From NCBI RefSeq assembly GCF_036711975.1, contig NW_027248941.1, positions 682,001 to 746,000 on the forward strand: a DNA stretch of 64,000 bases. Direction: 5' to 3'. The notes under the pieces are model-generated. The model was not told where the DNA came from, searched no databases, and worked only from the letters and a program-made list of their open reading frames with translations. Position numbers and translations under genes: made by a program. The number at the start of each line of letters is the position of its first letter. Position 1 is the first letter of the stretch. This DNA is from Onthophagus taurus. Lineage: Eukaryota > Arthropoda > Insecta > Coleoptera > Scarabaeidae. Below are positions 12,469 through 24,600 of this stretch, in pieces.

Positions 12469-15400
12469 ATGTCATACATGTTAAGCGAGATCATGGGCGG
12501 TGAAATCGACGATAATAACAGTGATTTGAGTGATCCACGATTTTTAACGAAAGGTAAAAAAATTGTTGAAATCGAAAAATATTACGGTTATCGTATTGGG
12601 GGTGAGAAGTGCTTTAAAATGAGTATAAACACGATGGGGTTATCTTTAAAAATGGAAAAGATAACCTATAAATTAAGACGCCATCTTGAAAAAGTAGAAT
12701 TTAAGATAAATGTGGCGTGTTTGGTGTTGTTTTAAAGGATTTTTAATGGAGATGATGAATTTAAATTAATTAATTTGAAAAAATTATTTATTGAGTCAAC
12801 CTAACCTAATTTAATTTAACCTATGGAGTTGAGAAATTTTTTGTTGACATTTTCTTGGAGAATATGAAAAATCCTTTAAAATGAGTCCAAACTCGATGGG
12901 GTTATCTTAAAAAATGAAAAAGATAACCTAGATGTTACAAATAAATCAAGCCGCCATTTTGAAAACATCGCTTTTAAGATAAATGTGTCGTGTTTGGTGT
13001 CATTTTAAAGGATTTTTGATGTAGAATACGAATTTTAATTAATTAATTCGAAAAAATTATTTTCAAACTTTAATTTTCTAACTAATTTACTAAAATCGAT
13101 ATTTTCGCGATTAAAATCGTCAATAAAATAGAATTTGCTTTAATTTGATACCAAACACCATATACTTATCTTAAAAGTTAAAAAAGTTAGGTTATGTATC
13201 AACAAAAAATCCGCCATTTTGATTTTTCTATTAATTCTTCGTAAATATGGCGAGTTTGGTATCAAATTAAAGGGTTTCTAATGTAGATTACGATTTATAA
13301 CTCAAATTAGACTTTTTGATCGATTTTGTGGAATTAAATAATTTCACAACAAACAAATTAATTAATTAAAATCGATATTTTCGCGATTAAAATCGTCAAT
13401 TAAATAGAATTTGCTTTAATTTGATACCAAACACCATATACTTATCTTAAAAGTTAAAAAAGTTAGGTTATGTATCAACTAAAAATCCGCCATTTTGATT
13501 TTTCTATTAATTCTTCGTAAATATGGCGAGTTCGGTATCAAATTAAAGGTTGTTTAATGTAGATTACGATTTATAACTCAAATTAGACTTTTTGATCGAT
13601 TTTGTGGAATTAAATAATTTCACAACAAAGAAATTAATTAATTAAAATCGATATTTTCGCGATTAAAATCGTCAATAAAATAGAATTTGCTTTAATTTGA
13701 TACCAAACACCATATATCTATCTTAAAAGTTAAAAAAGTTAGGTTATGTGTCAACTAAAAATCCGCCATTTTGATTTTTCTATTAATTTTTCGTAAATAT
13801 GGCGAGTTTGGTATCAAATTAAAGAGTTTTTAATATAGATTACGATTTATAACTCAAATTAGACTTTTTGATCGATTTTGTGGAATTAAATAATTTCACA
13901 ACAAAGAAATTAATTAATTAAAATCGATATTTTCGCGATTAAAATCGTTAATAACATTGAATTTGCTTTAATTTGATACCAAACACGATATATTTACCTT
14001 AAAAGATAAAAAAGTTAGGTTATGTATCAACAAAAAATCCGCCATTTTGATTTTTCTATTAATTCTTCGTAAATATGGCGAGTTTGGTATCAAATTAAAG
14101 GGCTTTTCATGTAGATTACGATTTATAACTCAAATTACAGTTTTTGATCGATTTTGTGGAATTAAATATTTTCACAACAAAAAAAATTAATTAACAAAAA
14201 TTGATATTTTCCCGATTAAAATCGTTAATAAAATTGAATTTGCTTTAATTTGATACCAAACACGATACATTTATCTTAAAAGTTAAAAAAGTTAGGTTAT
14301 GTATCAACAAAAAATCCGCCATTTTGATTTTTCTATTAATTTTTCGTAAATATGGCGAGTTTGGTATCAAATTAAAGGGTTTTTAATGTAGATTACGATT
14401 TATAACTCAAATCAGACTTGTTGATCGATTTTGTGGAATTAAATAATTACACAACAAAGAAATTAATTACTTAAAATCGATATTTTCGCGATTAAAATCG
14501 TTAATAAAATTGAATTTGCTTTAATTTGATACCAAACACGACATATTTATCTTAAAAGTTAAAAAAGTTAGGTTATGTATCAACAAAAAATGCGCCATTT
14601 TGATTTTTTTATTAATTCTTTGTGAATATGGCGAGTTTGGTATCAAATTAAAGGGTTTTTAATGTAGATTACGATTTATAACTCAAATTAGACATTTTGA
14701 TCGATTTTATGGAATTAAATAATTTCAAAACAAAAAAATTAATAAATTAAAATCGATATTTTCGCGATTAAAATCGTTAATAAAATTGAATTTGCTTTAA
14801 TTTGATGCCAAACACGATGTATTTGTCTTGAAAATTCAAAAAGTTAGGTTATGAATCAACAAAAAGTCGGCCATTTTGATTTTTTCGCTAATTATTTATA
14901 TCGACGTAAATATGGCAAGTTTGGTATCAAATTAAAGGGTTTTCGATGTAGATTACGAATTTCTTGTTAAAAATGAAAAAAAATAAACCACCAAAAAGTA
15001 GGACGTTGTATCTTTGTTATTTTGAAAAATACATAAATTAATTTTTGAAACAATTTGAAACGTTTCTTATAAAGCAAAACCATAAAAATCGGCGATTAAA
15101 AAAAATTTTTTTTTAAATAACATCTTCAGCCGAATTTGAATCCGAAATCGGTGATTTTAAATTAATCGTAAACCGGTCGTGTTTGGTATCAAATTAAAGG
15201 GTTTTTGATGCAGATTACGAATTTTAACACAAATAATTTTAATTTTTTAGGCGCTTTCTTATTAACGCCATCTCACGATTTGAGCTTGGATAAGGCCGCG
15301 AATATCTGCGACAAATTGAATTTTAAGGGCAGTTTTAGTTTGACGAAAACGGCGACCGGGATTTTGTTCAAATTTAGCGAGCCTGAAGATTACCAGCAGG

Positions 15401-15961
15401 TTTTTCGGAAAGGTTTTCACAAGGTATTCAATTTTCGTTTAATTTTTAATTAAGGATAAGTAAAATAATTGGGAAAAATTTGTAGTTTTCCATTTTGGTT
15501 CAACAGGTAACCGGGGGTCGTTTGTATCGAAAAGTTGCGATTCCATGTCGACCTCAAAAAACTTTTTCGTTACTCGTCAATGAGGTTCCTTTGGATATTC
15601 CCGAAGACGATATTCGAGCGAGTTTATATCGATATACATCAGTGGTAAATTTCTTTTTTTTTGAGTAATTAGTTCTATTTAATTTAATTTATTTTAGGTG
15701 GAAGTAACTCGGGTTCCACCGAAGATGGATCAATTGCCCGGAAGTCCAAATCCGATTCGAATCACTTTAGCCTCCTTAGATGAATACAATAATTTGCTAC
15801 AACAAGGATTGGATTTCTATGGCGCCACCTATTTCCCAACGGAACCCCACAAAAAAGACAGTTTAAAAGGAAGTAGGGAGGTTATGCCGGTTTTTGACGC
15901 TTCCGGCTTTACAAGAATACCCCCACCAGCGAGTAGATTGTTAAAACCGAGACAACAATAA
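12469..15961 (+). CDS. Four-exon gene for a 219-residue protein of unrecognised family
   Basis: Proposed exons are 12469-12553, 15251-15423, 15507-15644 and 15698-15961. All three junctions have GT/AG ends and compatible phases (1, 0, 0), and the joined frame ends at TAA 15959-15961. Exons 2-4 are well supported by open frame and codon use. Exon 1 (acidic, beginning MSYMLSEIMGGEIDD) rests on its donor, its phase and the TATA box upstream. Visible in the protein: alternating hydrophobic strands in GILFKFSEPEDYQQV and KTFSLLVNEVPLDIPEDDI, the latter reminiscent of an RRM-like alpha/beta segment, and a proline-rich C-terminus (RIPPPASRLLKPRQQ). No catalytic motif is evident. I do not recognise the family; a nucleic-acid-binding or domesticated gag-like fold is speculation. 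Intron 1 (2.7 kb) consists mainly of two satellite arrays. Confidence 0.65.
12605..13035 (-). repeat. Satellite P, two reverse units inside intron 1
   Basis: Two reverse-orientation units follow exon 1 within 60 bp of its donor. Each has the GAGT(C/A)-type arm with GATGGGGTTATCT, a CGCCATCTTG or CGCCATTTTG spacer, and GTGTTTGGTGT with TTTTAAAGGATTTTT. A stray open frame from exon 1 runs into the first unit but is intronic in the model given. Confidence 0.8.
13080..14960. repeat. 276-bp satellite, seven units, in intron 1
   Basis: GAATTTGCTTTAATTTGAT recurs at about 13131, 13408, 13683, 13959, 14236, 14512 and 14788. The spacing of 275-277 bp is strikingly regular. Units contain ATCGATATTTTCGCGATT and an inverted pair (TTTAATTTGATACCAAAC and GTTTGGTATCAAATTAAA) around CCGCCATTTTGA, so the unit is related in plan to satellite P. 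A final diverged half-unit near 15180-15230 leads straight into the intron 1 acceptor. Confidence 0.92.
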
Positions 15962-16204
15962 AAAAATTATTAAACAAAAAATAACCAAGAAATTAAACGA
16001 TAACAAAAAATAAAAAAATTAACTTCTCAAAAAATAAAAATAAATTTTTTTTTGCTAAAAATTGACGTTTAAACGTCAAAGTGACAAGTATGACAAATTT
16101 TTAATTATTATTAATCGCCGTTTTTGTTTTGATTTATAATTGAATTAAAAAAAATAAAAAGTTATAACTTAAACGGATTTTTTAATTCTTTTTTTAGGTG
16201 TAAA

Positions 16205-18045
16205 ATAAATTAATCGCATTTTTATGTGAAAATTCGTAATCGTCTTGAAAAATCCTTTAAAATGAGTACCAACATGATGGGGTTATCTCAAAAAAAATTT
16301 CCAAGATGGCGACTAATTTATTAAGGTTATGTAGGTTATCTTTTTTAAAAATGAAGATAACCCCGTCGAGTTTGGACTCATTTTAAAGGATTTTTCATTT
16401 ATTATAAGAAAATATTATTAAAAAAAGAATTTTAATAAAAAAATAAAATGAAGTTGGGTTTGAAAATAATTTTTTAAATTGATAAATTAAAATTCATAAT
16501 CTACATTAAAAATCCTTTAAAATGATACCAAACACGATATGGTTATCTTAAAATTGATTTTTCAAGATGGCGGATTAATTTATGTTAATGTTTAGCTTAA
16601 CTTTTTTGTTTTTTAAGATAACCCCATCGAGTTTGGACTCATTTTAAAGGACTTTTCATAATCTATAGGAAAATATTAATAAAAAATTTCCCAACCCTAA
16701 AGGTTGAGTTAATTTGGCTTAGGTTGCCTTGAAAAATATTTCTTTCAAATTGATACATTTAGATTCGTAATCTATATTAAAAATCCTTTAAAATGATACC
16801 AAACACGATATGGTTATCTTAAAATTGATTTTTCAAGATGGCGGATTAATTTATGTTAATGTTTAGGTTAACTTTTTTGTTTTTTAAGATAACCCCATCG
16901 AGTTTGGACTCATTTTAAAGGACTTTTCATAATCTATAGGAAAATATTAATAAAAAATTTCCCAACCCTAAAGGTTGAGTTAATTTGGCTTAGGTTGCCT
17001 TGAAAAATAATATTTTTCAAATTGATAAATTAAAATTCATAATCTACATTAAAAATCCTTTAAAATGATACCAAACACGATATGGTTATCTTAAAATTGA
17101 TTTTTCAAGATGGCGGATTAATTTATGTTAATGTTTAGGTTAACTTGTTTGTTTTTTAAGATAACCCCATCGAGTTTGGACTCATTTTAAAGGACTTTTC
17201 ATAATCTACAAGAAAATATTAATAAAAACTTTCCCAACCCTAAACGTTGAGTTAATTTGGCTTAGGTTGCCTTGAAAAATAATCTTTTCAAATTGATAAA
17301 TTAAAATTCGTAATCTACATTAAAAATCCTTTAAAATGATACCAAACACGATATGGTTATCTTAAAATTGATTTTTCAAGATGGCGGATTAATTTATGTT
17401 AATGTTTAGGTTAACTTTTTTGTTTTTTAAGATAACCCCATCGAGTTTGGACTCATTTTAAAGGACTTTTCATAATATAGGAATATATTAATAAAAAATT
17501 TCCCAACCCTAAAGGTTGAGTTAATTTGGCTTAGGTTGCCTTGAAAAATAATTTTTTCAAATTGATAAATTAAAATTCGTAATCTACATTAAAAATCCTT
17601 TAAAATGATACCAAACACGATATGGTTATCTTAAAATTGATTTTTCAAGATGGCGGATTTATTTATACATATGTTAATGTTTAGGTTAACTTTTTTGTTT
17701 TTTAAGATAACTCGATCGAGTTTGGACTCATTTTAAAGGATTTTTCACGTACTACAACATAATATTAATAAAAAAATTCTCAACTCCATACATTAAATTA
17801 AATTGGGTTAGATTGACTTAAAAAATATTTCTTTTTAATTAATTAATCAAAATTCGTAATCTTCATTAAAAATCCTTTAAAACAACACCAAACACGCCAC
17901 ATTTATCATTTAATGTATATTTTCAAGATGGCGACTACATTTTTTAGAATATTTAGGTTATCTTTTTCGTTTTTAAAGATAACCCCGTCGAGTTTGGACT
18001 CATTTTAAAGCAAATTTCGTTTCTAGTACAATTCTCTTAATAAAA
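16205..18045 (+). repeat. Satellite P, left arm (seven units of about 270 bp)
   Basis: Units begin near 16260, 16515, 16788, 17057, 17326, 17596 and 17875, oriented with AAGATGGCGG on the plus strand. The four units between about 16788 and 17850 are almost identical, which indicates recent amplification or gene conversion. The array ends about 155 bp before the alpha-SNAP start codon. Confidence 0.92.
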
Positions 18046-18199
18046 ATTAATATTTCTTAAAATTATTTTGAAAGTAGTCATAAAATGTTGATTATCACTT
18101 ATCACCACATTAAAATAATTGAAAATAAATAACCCAAAAAGGTTATATTTTTAATAATTTATTTTGACATCTTTCAAAAATTTCTAAAAGAAAAAGAAA

Positions 18200-19090
18200 A
18201 TGTATCGAATGAATCAATCGGAAGCTGATAAATGGGTGTGCGAAGCTGAACAAAAACTATCGTTAAACACCGGGATAATGAGATTTTTCTTCGGGGGCCA
18301 AAAAAAAATTGATGATGCCATCGAGTGTTACAAAAAGGCGGGAAATTTATACAAAATTTCGAAAAATTGGGCCGAAGCAGCCGATTGCTACTCAAAAGCG
18401 GCCACTTTAACCGGATCTCACGAAAATAATAATAAACACCAAGCCGCTTTGGACTACGAACAAGCAGCGATTTGCTTTAAAAAAATTAACGCCCAACCGG
18501 AAGCCGAAAAAAATTATTTAAAATCGATCGATATCTATTTAGATTTAGGAAGATTTAACACCGCGGCGAAAATGCATGAAAATATAGCGGGGATGTACGA
18601 AAATGAATCGGAGGAAGTCGGAAAGATGTTGTATCATTACGAAAAAGCGGCCGATTTTTACAAAGGCGAAGAAAGTAGCTCATCGGCGAATCGATGTTTA
18701 TTAAAAATCGCTCAACATTCCGCCGAAAACGAACGTTACGAACAAGCGATTCATATCTACGAGAAAATCGGGACGTATTCCTTAAAAAGCAGCCTTTTAA
18801 AATACGGCGCGAAAGAATACTTTTTTAAAGCTGCAATTTGCCGACTTTGTTTGGATCCGGGAGAAACGGGAAAACATTTAGAGAAATACGTTAAAATCTA
18901 TCCCGCATTCGGCGATTCCAGGGAATACAAATTTTGTTCAAATTTAATAAAAAACATCGAAGAACAAAACGTCGATGGCTTAACTGATGTCATTAAAGAC
19001 TACGACTCAATGCAAACCCTAGATCCGTGGTACACCACTTTATTGCTTAGGATTAAAAGGAAATTAGCTGATGAACCTGATTTACGTTAA
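18200..19090 (+). CDS. alphaSnap: Alpha-SNAP, NSF attachment protein (single exon)
   Basis: Alpha-SNAP binds assembled SNARE bundles and recruits the ATPase NSF to disassemble them after membrane fusion, at the cytosolic face of membranes. The 296-residue product matches the family's usual ~290-295 length and runs through the helical TPR-like repeats. Recognisable blocks include NLYKISKNWAEAADCYSKAA, the GRFNTAAKMHENIA region, DFYKGEESSSSANRCLLKIA and the C-terminal LLLRIKRK followed by EPDLR. The penultimate leucine needed by the family to stimulate NSF is present. It is alpha rather than gamma-SNAP by this C-terminus. The start is the first methionine; a second (residue 4) is possible. There is no intron, which may mean a retrocopy, though the frame is intact and conserved. 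Opposed satellite arrays flank it. Confidence 0.93.
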   Translation: MYRMNQSEADKWVCEAEQKLSLNTGIMRFFFGGQKKIDDAIECYKKAGNLYKISKNWAEAADCYSKAATLTGSHENNNKHQAALDYEQAAICFKKINAQPEAEKNYLKSIDIYLDLGRFNTAAKMHENIAGMYENESEEVGKMLYHYEKAADFYKGEESSSSANRCLLKIAQHSAENERYEQAIHIYEKIGTYSLKSSLLKYGAKEYFFKAAICRLCLDPGETGKHLEKYVKIYPAFGDSREYKFCSNLIKNIEEQNVDGLTDVIKDYDSMQTLDPWYTTLLLRIKRKLADEPDLR

Positions 19091-19194
19091 TTACTTACCT
19101 TTTCTTATAAAATCGTAATAAAATTATTTTTTGTTAACGATCATGTTTAATAATTAAATAAAAAAAAATTGATTAATGTAATGTTTTCTTATAG

Positions 19195-21268
19195 TACATG
19201 AAAAATCCTTTAAAACGAGTCCAAACTCGATGGGGTTATCTTTAAAAATGAAAAAGATAACCTACAAATTAATCCGCCATCTTGAAAATCAATTTTATGA
19301 TAACGATATCGTGTTTGGCATCATTTGAAAGGATTTTTAATGTAGATTGTGAATTTTAATTTATCAATTTGAGTAAATTATTTTCCAAGCCAACCTAAGC
19401 CAATTTAACTTATCGTTTAGGGTTGAGAAATTTTTTATTAATATTTTCCTACTAATTATGAGAAGTCCTTTAAAATGAGCCCAAACTCGATGGGGTTATC
19501 TTAAAAAATAAAAAAGTTAACCTAAACATTAACATAAATTAATCCGCCATCTTGAAAAATCAATTTTAAGATAACCATATCGTGTTTGGTGTCATTTTAA
19601 AGGATTTTTAATATAGATTACGAATCTAAATGTATCAATTTGAAAAAATTATTTTCCAAGCCAACCTAAGCCAACTTAACTCATCCTTTAGGGTTGAGAA
19701 ATTTTTTATTACTATTTTCGTACTAATTATGAGAATTCCTTTAAAATGAGTCCAAACTCGATGGGGTTATCTTAAAAAACAAAAAAGTTAACCTAAACAT
19801 TTACATAAAGTAATCCGCCATCTTGAAAAATCAATTTTAAGATAACCATATCGTGTTTGGTATCATTTTAAAGGATTTTTAATATAGAGTACGAATCTAT
19901 ATGTATCAACTTGAAAAAAATATTTTCCAAGCCAACCTAAGCCAACTTAACTCATCGTTTAGGGTTGAAAAACTTTTTATTCATATTTTCCTACTAATTA
20001 TGAGAAGTCCTTTAAAATGAGTCCAAACTCGATGGGATTATCTTAAAAAACAAAAAAGTTAACCTAAACATTTACATAAATTAATCCGCCATCTTGAAAA
20101 ATCAATTTTAAGATAACCATATCGTGTTTGGTATCATTTTAAAGGATTTTTAATGTAGATTACGAATCTATATGTATCAACTTGAAAAAATTATTTTCCA
20201 AGCCAACCTAAGCCAACTTAACTCATCGTTTAGGGTTGAAAAACTTGTTATTCATATTTTCCTACTAATTATGAGAAGTCCTTTAAAATGAGTCCAAACT
20301 CGATGGGATTATCTTAAAAAACAAAAAAGTTAACCTAAACATTTACATAAATTAATCCGCCATCTTGAAAAATCAATTTTAAGATAACCATATCGTGTTT
20401 GGTATCATTTTAAAGGATTTTTAATATAGATTACGAATCTAAATGTATCAATTTGAAAAAAATATTTTCCAAGCCAACTTAACTCATCGTTTAGGGTTGA
20501 GAAACTTTTTATTAATATTTTCCTACTAATTATGAGAAGTCCTTTAAAATGAGTCCAAACTCGATGGGATTATCTTAAAAAACAAAAAAGTTAACCTAAA
20601 CATTTACATAAATTAATCCGCCATCTTGAAAAATCAATTTTAAGATAACCATATCGTGTTTGGTATCATTTTAAAGCATTTTTAATATAGATTACGAACC
20701 TAAATGTATCAATTTGAAAAAATTATTTTCCAAGCCAACCTAAGCCAACTTAACTCATCGTTTAGGGTTGAGAAATTTTTTATTAATATTTTCCTACTAA
20801 TTATGAGAAGTCCTTTAAAATGAGTCCAAACTCGATGGGGTTATCTGAAAAATTAAAAAAATAACCTAAAAATCGTTACAAAATAATCCGCCATCTTGAA
20901 AAATCAATTTTAAGATAACCATATCGTGTTTGGTATCATTTTAAAGGATTTTTAATATAGATTACGAATCTATATGTACCAATTTGAAAAAATTATTACT
21001 ATTTTCTAACCCAACTTAATTTTACTTTATTGCTAAAAATTTTTTTCATTAACATTTTCTTATATATCATGAAAAAATCTTTAAAATGAGTCCAAACTCG
21101 ACGGGGTTATCTTCATTTTTAAAAAAGATAACCTCAACAACCTTAATAAATTAAGTCGCCATCTTGAAAATTTTTTTTGAGATAACCCCATCATGTTGGT
21201 ACTCATTTTAAAGGATTTTTGATGGCGATTACGAATTTTGACGTAAAAATACGATTAAATTATTTTGC
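19195..21268 (-). repeat. Satellite P, right arm (eight units of about 268 bp)
   Basis: Units begin near 19205, 19465, 19738, 20008, 20279, 20540, 20812 and 21078, oriented with CCGCCATCTTG on the plus strand, the mirror of the left arm. Middle units are nearly identical. The array begins about 105 bp after the alpha-SNAP stop codon. Confidence 0.92.
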
Positions 21269-21634
21269 TCGGTCAAATATAACCTCAAAATTAAATTCGA
21301 GCGAAAAAATTAAAAATTTTTGAAGTTAAAATTGTTTTAAAATTGGTGCCAACATTAAAAATTTAAATTTCTCCAAGAACGATGGATTAAAAGCATAGCT
21401 GTCAAATTTGGCGTGTAACAAAAACTCATTGAATCGACCTCAAAAACCACAAGAAATTACTCGAATCGTCGAAAATCATCGAAACAAACATCGAGACGAG
21501 ATAATCGACGAAAAATCTCGCGAAAACACCTCACCGGAAGCGATTTAAAAGTGATTAAACGATCGGAGTAAGCGTAAGTCTTAGAATGAACTGTCAAAAA
21601 AGCTTAAAAGAAAGTGGGAATTAAAGAAATAATA

Positions 21635-21661
21635 ATGACGATGAAGAAAAAAGCGTTTTAA
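21635..21661 (+). promoter_or_regulatory. Upstream ORF in the Tim50 leader
   Basis: An eight-codon open frame (MTMKKKAF, stop TAA) ends 11 nt before the proposed Tim50 ATG. If the transcript starts upstream, it could reduce initiation at the main ATG. The transcription start is not visible from sequence, so its presence in the mRNA is inference. Confidence 0.35.
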
Positions 21662-21672
21662 TCCAAAAAAAG

Positions 21673-24600
21673 ATGTTTGTTTTTACAAGAATTATTAAAG
21701 CCGGATTAAATCGCGGGATTTCCGGTAAAAATGTTGGAAAATTTTTTTTAGAAAAGAAAGGTTATCCCAATAACTTAATAGGAGGTGCTTTTTCGATACA
21801 CAGCGATGATAACGAAAGTAATAAAGGAAGTGGAGGTCGCAGAATACGATTGGTGCCGCAAGAATTAAATAAGGAAGCGAAAATCGAAAGGAGAATTAAA
21901 ATTAATCCCAGAGACGTCAATTTTAAACAACAAAATATCGAAAACGAACGATTTCGCACTGCCAGACCGATTAAATCGGGCGATTTTTCTAAAATCAAAA
22001 TGGAACCAACCGTGCAAAAGGTCATCCCAAAGTTACGAAAATCATTGCCCAAATTAGAACCGCCTAATCCGAAATTGGAAGAAATTTTTGTGGACGAAAA
22101 CGTACTCAAAGAAGTCTTACAAAAGAATAGAACCAAATTTGAGTACGATAACAAAGAAAAAATCGTTTCGAAAAATATCATTTCAACGGTAACGCAAACA
22201 GATTCAAGCAAAAAAGGTAACGATGATAACGAACAAAACGAACAAGAACATTCCTGGCAAACGATGAAGTTCACTTTGACGCTTTTCGGGATTTCCTTCA
22301 CCGGAATCGGATTATTTTTGATCATGGAATTGGGAAAGCCGAAAATTAATGAAGACGGGATAGAAATTGAGGACGAATTTTCGAATTTGTCGCTATTAGA
22401 GCAATATTTGTACAGAACCGCGGATCAATTAAATTATTATCGAAAGGTAAAACCCAACACAAAAATTTTATTAACAAAAATTAATATTTATTTAATTTAG
22501 AACAACTTTTATTCGAAACAATTTTCGATTAGAACGATTTTTTATGTTTAATATACAGGGTGGTGCAAAAATTAATTTTTTTTTTAGTTAATAAACGAGC
22601 CAAGCCGAGAAAAATTATTACCCGACGAATTAAAATATCCGTATCACCAACCGCCTTACACGTTAGTGTTGGAATTAAAAGACGTCCTCGTGCACCCCGA
22701 TTGGACCTACAATACAGGGTGGCGATTCAAAAAACGACCGGGGATCGATCATTTCTTAGAAACATTAAATGGGATTTACGAAATCGTTATTTACACAGCC
22801 GAATTGGGAATGACGGTGTTTCCGATTTTGGAGGCCCTCGATCCCAACAACTTGATCACGTATAAGCTGGTTAGGGACGCGACGAATTTCGTCGATGGAA
22901 AACATGTTAAAGATTTGGATAAATTAAATAGGTCACTTCGAAAAGTGATTAATTCGGGTATCAAATTTTCGTAAATTTTTTTTAAATTTTAATTTTAAGG
23001 TTGTTTTGGTCGATTGGGACGAAGCGGCGATAACAGAAAATAGGGATAACGCCTTGTTAATACCGAGGTGGAACGGCGATGATGATGATACGGCTTTGTT
23101 GGATTTAGCGAATTTATTAAGAGGTAAAAACGATTTTTGTTAACATAACCTAAAAATGTAAGAGTGTGTGGCGCCCCCTAGCGGGAATTTCAAAAAAAAT
23201 TTCGGATAAAAGTTGTTTCTTATTTGATTTTGAACAGTTATTGTTTGAAACATTTTTTGATTCGGGCAATAGTTATTGACATAACCTCAAAAAATTCTTG
23301 TTATATCAGCGTAGAGCGCCACTTAGCAATAATTTAAAAAAAAGTCATTAAAATAAAGTTTTCAAATCGCAATTTTAAGTAATTATTGTTTGAAACACTT
23401 TTTGATTCGGGCAATAATTATTAACATAACCTAAAAAAATGTGGTTATACCAGCGTACAGCCCCCTATTATAGATATATAAAAAACTTATTAAGATAAAT
23501 GTTTCTAAATGCAATTACAAACATTTGTTGTTTGAAAAATTTTCTGATTCGAGCAATAATTATTGACATAACCTCAAAAAAATTGATTATAGCACGATAC
23601 AGCGCCCCCTATTATAGATATATAAAAAACTTATTAAGATAAATGTTTCTAAATGCAATTTCAAACATTTATTGTTTGAAAAAATTTTTGATTCGAGCAA
23701 TAATTATTGACATAACCTCAAAAATGTTGATTATAGCACGATACAGCGCCCCCTATTATAGATATATAAAAAATTTATTAAGATAAATGTTTCTAAATGC
23801 AATTACAAACAGTTATTTTTTGAAAAATTTTTTGATTTGAGCAATAATTATTGATATAACCTCAAAAAATTTGATTGTAGCACGATACAGCGCCCCCTAT
23901 TATAGATATATAAAAAACTTATTAAGATAAATGTTTCTAAATGCAATTTCAAACATTTATTGTTTGAAAAAATTTTTGATTCGAGCAATAATTATTGACA
24001 TAACCTCAAAAATGCTGATTATAGCACGATACAGCGCCCCCTATTATAGATATATAAAAAACTTATTAAAATAAATGTTTTTAAATGCAATTTCAAACAT
24101 TTATTGTTAGAAATATTTTTTGATTCGAGCAATAATTATTGACATAACCTCAAAAAAATTGATTATAGCAGGGTACAGCGCCCCCTATCAAACATATATA
24201 AAAAATTTATTAAGATAAATGTTTCTAAATGCAATTACAAACATTTGTTGTTTGAAAAATTTTCTGATTCGAGCAATAATTATTGACATAACCTCAAAAA
24301 ACTTCATTATAGCAGGGTACAGCGCCCCCTATCAAAGATATATAAAAAACTTATTAAGATAAATGTTTCTAAATCCAATTTCAAACATTTATTGTTTGAA
24401 AACCTTTTTGATTCGAGCAATAATTATTGACATGACCTCAAAAATGTTGATTATAGCACGATACAGCGCCCCCTGTCAAAGATATATAAAAAACTTATTA
24501 AGATAAATCTTTCTAAATGCAATTTCAAACATTTGTTGTTTGAAAAATTTTTTGATTTGAGCAATAATTATTGACATAACCTCAAAAAACTTCATTATAG

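Larger units (their letters stand above)
16205..21268. mobile_element. Candidate 5-kb foldback structure carrying alpha-SNAP in its loop
   Basis: The outer ~200 bp at each end are near-perfect reverse complements. Both carry a variant found nowhere else here, AGTACCAACATGATGGGG (left, about 16265) and its complement (right, about 21193). Inward, each arm is an array of satellite P units in opposite orientation. The loop, about 18050-19190, holds little more than the intronless alpha-SNAP gene. I see no transposase and no clear target-site duplication, so this may be a mobile foldback element or an inverted duplication of a satellite. Confidence 0.4.

Noticed and set aside
12403..12735. 110-codon single-exon reading of the unknown gene's first exon
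   Set aside because: It reads through a good donor into satellite P; splicing to 15251 gives a phase-matched conserved-looking frame.
13080..14960. CRISPR-like array
   Set aside because: Whole units are repeated with no short repeat/unique spacer pattern, and the genome is eukaryotic.
18200..19090. Gamma-SNAP
   Set aside because: The C-terminal LLLRIKRK..EPDLR and overall match fit alpha-SNAP.
21762..22325. 187-codon minus-strand frame opposite Tim50 exon 1
   Set aside because: Shadow of the plus-strand coding exon; no homology or splice logic.
22560..22865. 101-codon frame overlapping Tim50 exon 2
   Set aside because: Wrong frame; the Tim50 frame gives the conserved FCP1-like domain.
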